From Acididesulfobacillus acetoxydans (lineage in GTDB: Bacteria; Bacillota; Desulfitobacteriia; Desulfitobacteriales; Desulfitobacteriaceae): a DNA stretch of 64,000 nucleotides. The position numbers were made by a program, and so were the translations under genes. The notes under the pieces are model-generated. The model was not told the origin of the DNA and made no database searches. It saw only the letters and a list, made by a program, of their open reading frames with translations. This document shows positions 63,571 through 64,000 of the stretch, piece after piece (positions within the stretch are counted from its first letter, which is position 1; each line of letters opens with the position of its first letter). The stretch covers positions 4,402,001-4,466,000 of the forward strand of contig NZ_LR746496.1 of the NCBI RefSeq assembly GCF_902729405.1, written 5' to 3'.

Positions 63571-63604
63571 AGTCGTACAGACTTAGGTAAAAGTCACAAT
63601 GACT
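63571..63604. promoter_or_regulatory. Paired AGTC-N5-GACT enhancer sites
   Basis: AGTCGTACAGACT (63571-63583) and AGTCACAATGACT (63592-63604), 21 bp apart, lie about 75-100 bp upstream of the -24/-12 promoter. A further half-site ATGACT follows at about 63619. Same layout as at 59654. Confidence 0.72.
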
Positions 63605-63735
63605 CATATGCTCTCATAATGACTTAAACTAACGAACTCTTGCGAATACTTACCTCTCGGAGTCGGGCATACCTGCCACGCCAAATATGACAAAGATGGC
63701 CTGTGCTCAATTTGACACGAAGGGAGTTTACTCAT

Positions 63736-64000
63736 TTGGCAAATCAACATACTTTGTCCAAAGATGACTTGAGGAAAATACTGGACAATTCATTCGATGA
63801 AATTTTTGTCGTCAACAGAAGTGGCACGGTAGTTTACGTCAATGATGCCTGCGAACGACACTATGGATTAAAACCATCCGAGGTTATTGGGAAGACTGTT
63901 CATCATTTGGTCAGCGAAGGGTATTATTCGCCTGTTCTCGCGCCTATTGTGTTTAGGGACAAAAAACAAGTGACTTTGGAGCAAAAAACACATTTGGGGA
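63736..64000 (+). CDS. PAS-domain regulator, N-terminal part (cut by window end)
   Basis: The frame starts at TTG 63736, nine bases after AAGGGAG, and is open to the window end. The 88 visible residues are a PAS domain: LRKILDNSFDEIFVVNRSGT, then VVYVNDACERHYGLKPSEVIGKTVHHL. This is very like the second PAS domain of the sigma-54 activator at 19202 (YDEIFVTDGQGYALRVNKAGQ), so the full gene most likely encodes a sigma-54 activator. Divergent from the BCCT gene, it is the natural candidate to bind the AGTC-N5-GACT sites. Confidence 0.8.
   Translation, partial: MANQHTLSKDDLRKILDNSFDEIFVVNRSGTVVYVNDACERHYGLKPSEVIGKTVHHLVSEGYYSPVLAPIVFRDKKQVTLEQKTHLG

Overview
The window looks like the chromosome of an anaerobic, probably spore-lineage Firmicute (Clostridia/Peptococcaceae type). 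The evidence is the gene content: corrinoid methyltransferases with pyrrolysine (Pyl) machinery, a tungsten aldehyde:ferredoxin oxidoreductase, several sigma-54 activators with PAS domains, AGGAGG-type ribosome binding sites, and frequent GTG/TTG starts. I cannot name a species.

Layout. 0.3-7.8 kb, minus strand: a cell-envelope sugar block. A UbiA-type phosphoribosyltransferase, a DprE1-like FAD oxidase and a DprE2-like SDR resemble the decaprenyl-phosphoryl-arabinose pathway. Next to them is a membrane-anchored phosphodiester glycosidase gene cut in two by an IS66-type element, which carries a DUF4338/DruA-like gene. 8.0-11.8 kb: a secreted DUF5666 repeat protein and an OmpR-type two-component system, with a TnpB remnant between regulator and kinase. 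11.9-14 kb: small and decayed genes and a methyltransferase. 14-32.4 kb: an amine/amino-acid catabolic region with AOR, GABA aminotransferase, glutamate dehydrogenase, aldehyde dehydrogenase, putrescine aminotransferase, two sigma-54 activators and the potDABC polyamine importer. potA is broken by an IS256 insertion. Clear -24/-12 promoters precede gdhA, patA and potD.

32.4-45.3 kb: a mobile-DNA and gene-graveyard region. It holds decayed icd, MFS, GntR and AAA genes, ChrB-type chromate genes, a tRNA-Val 3' scar, a group II intron, IS3 and IS1634-type elements, and an HTH gene with an in-frame amber codon.

45.9-64 kb, minus strand: a methylated-amine module. From upstream to downstream: BCCT transporter, betaine-type binding protein and ATPase, hydantoinase-like protein, DUF1638 protein, corrinoid protein, methyltetrahydrofolate methyltransferase, non-Pyl MttB homologue (MtgB type), pylSc, pylD, pylT, pylB, pylC, pylSn, a Pyl-containing mttB with an in-frame TAG, an EamA permease, and the stump of a second corrinoid protein gene. 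Two sigma-54 promoters drive it. Each is preceded by a pair of AGTC-N5-GACT sites about 21 bp apart, and a PAS-domain regulator gene diverges at the right edge. The genes suggest uptake of a quaternary amine (probably glycine betaine or a relative) and trimethylamine, then methyl transfer through a corrinoid protein to tetrahydrofolate. Unusually, 8 of the 15 protein genes in this amber-decoding module end in TAG, and one such TAG separates two genes that are otherwise one continuous reading frame.
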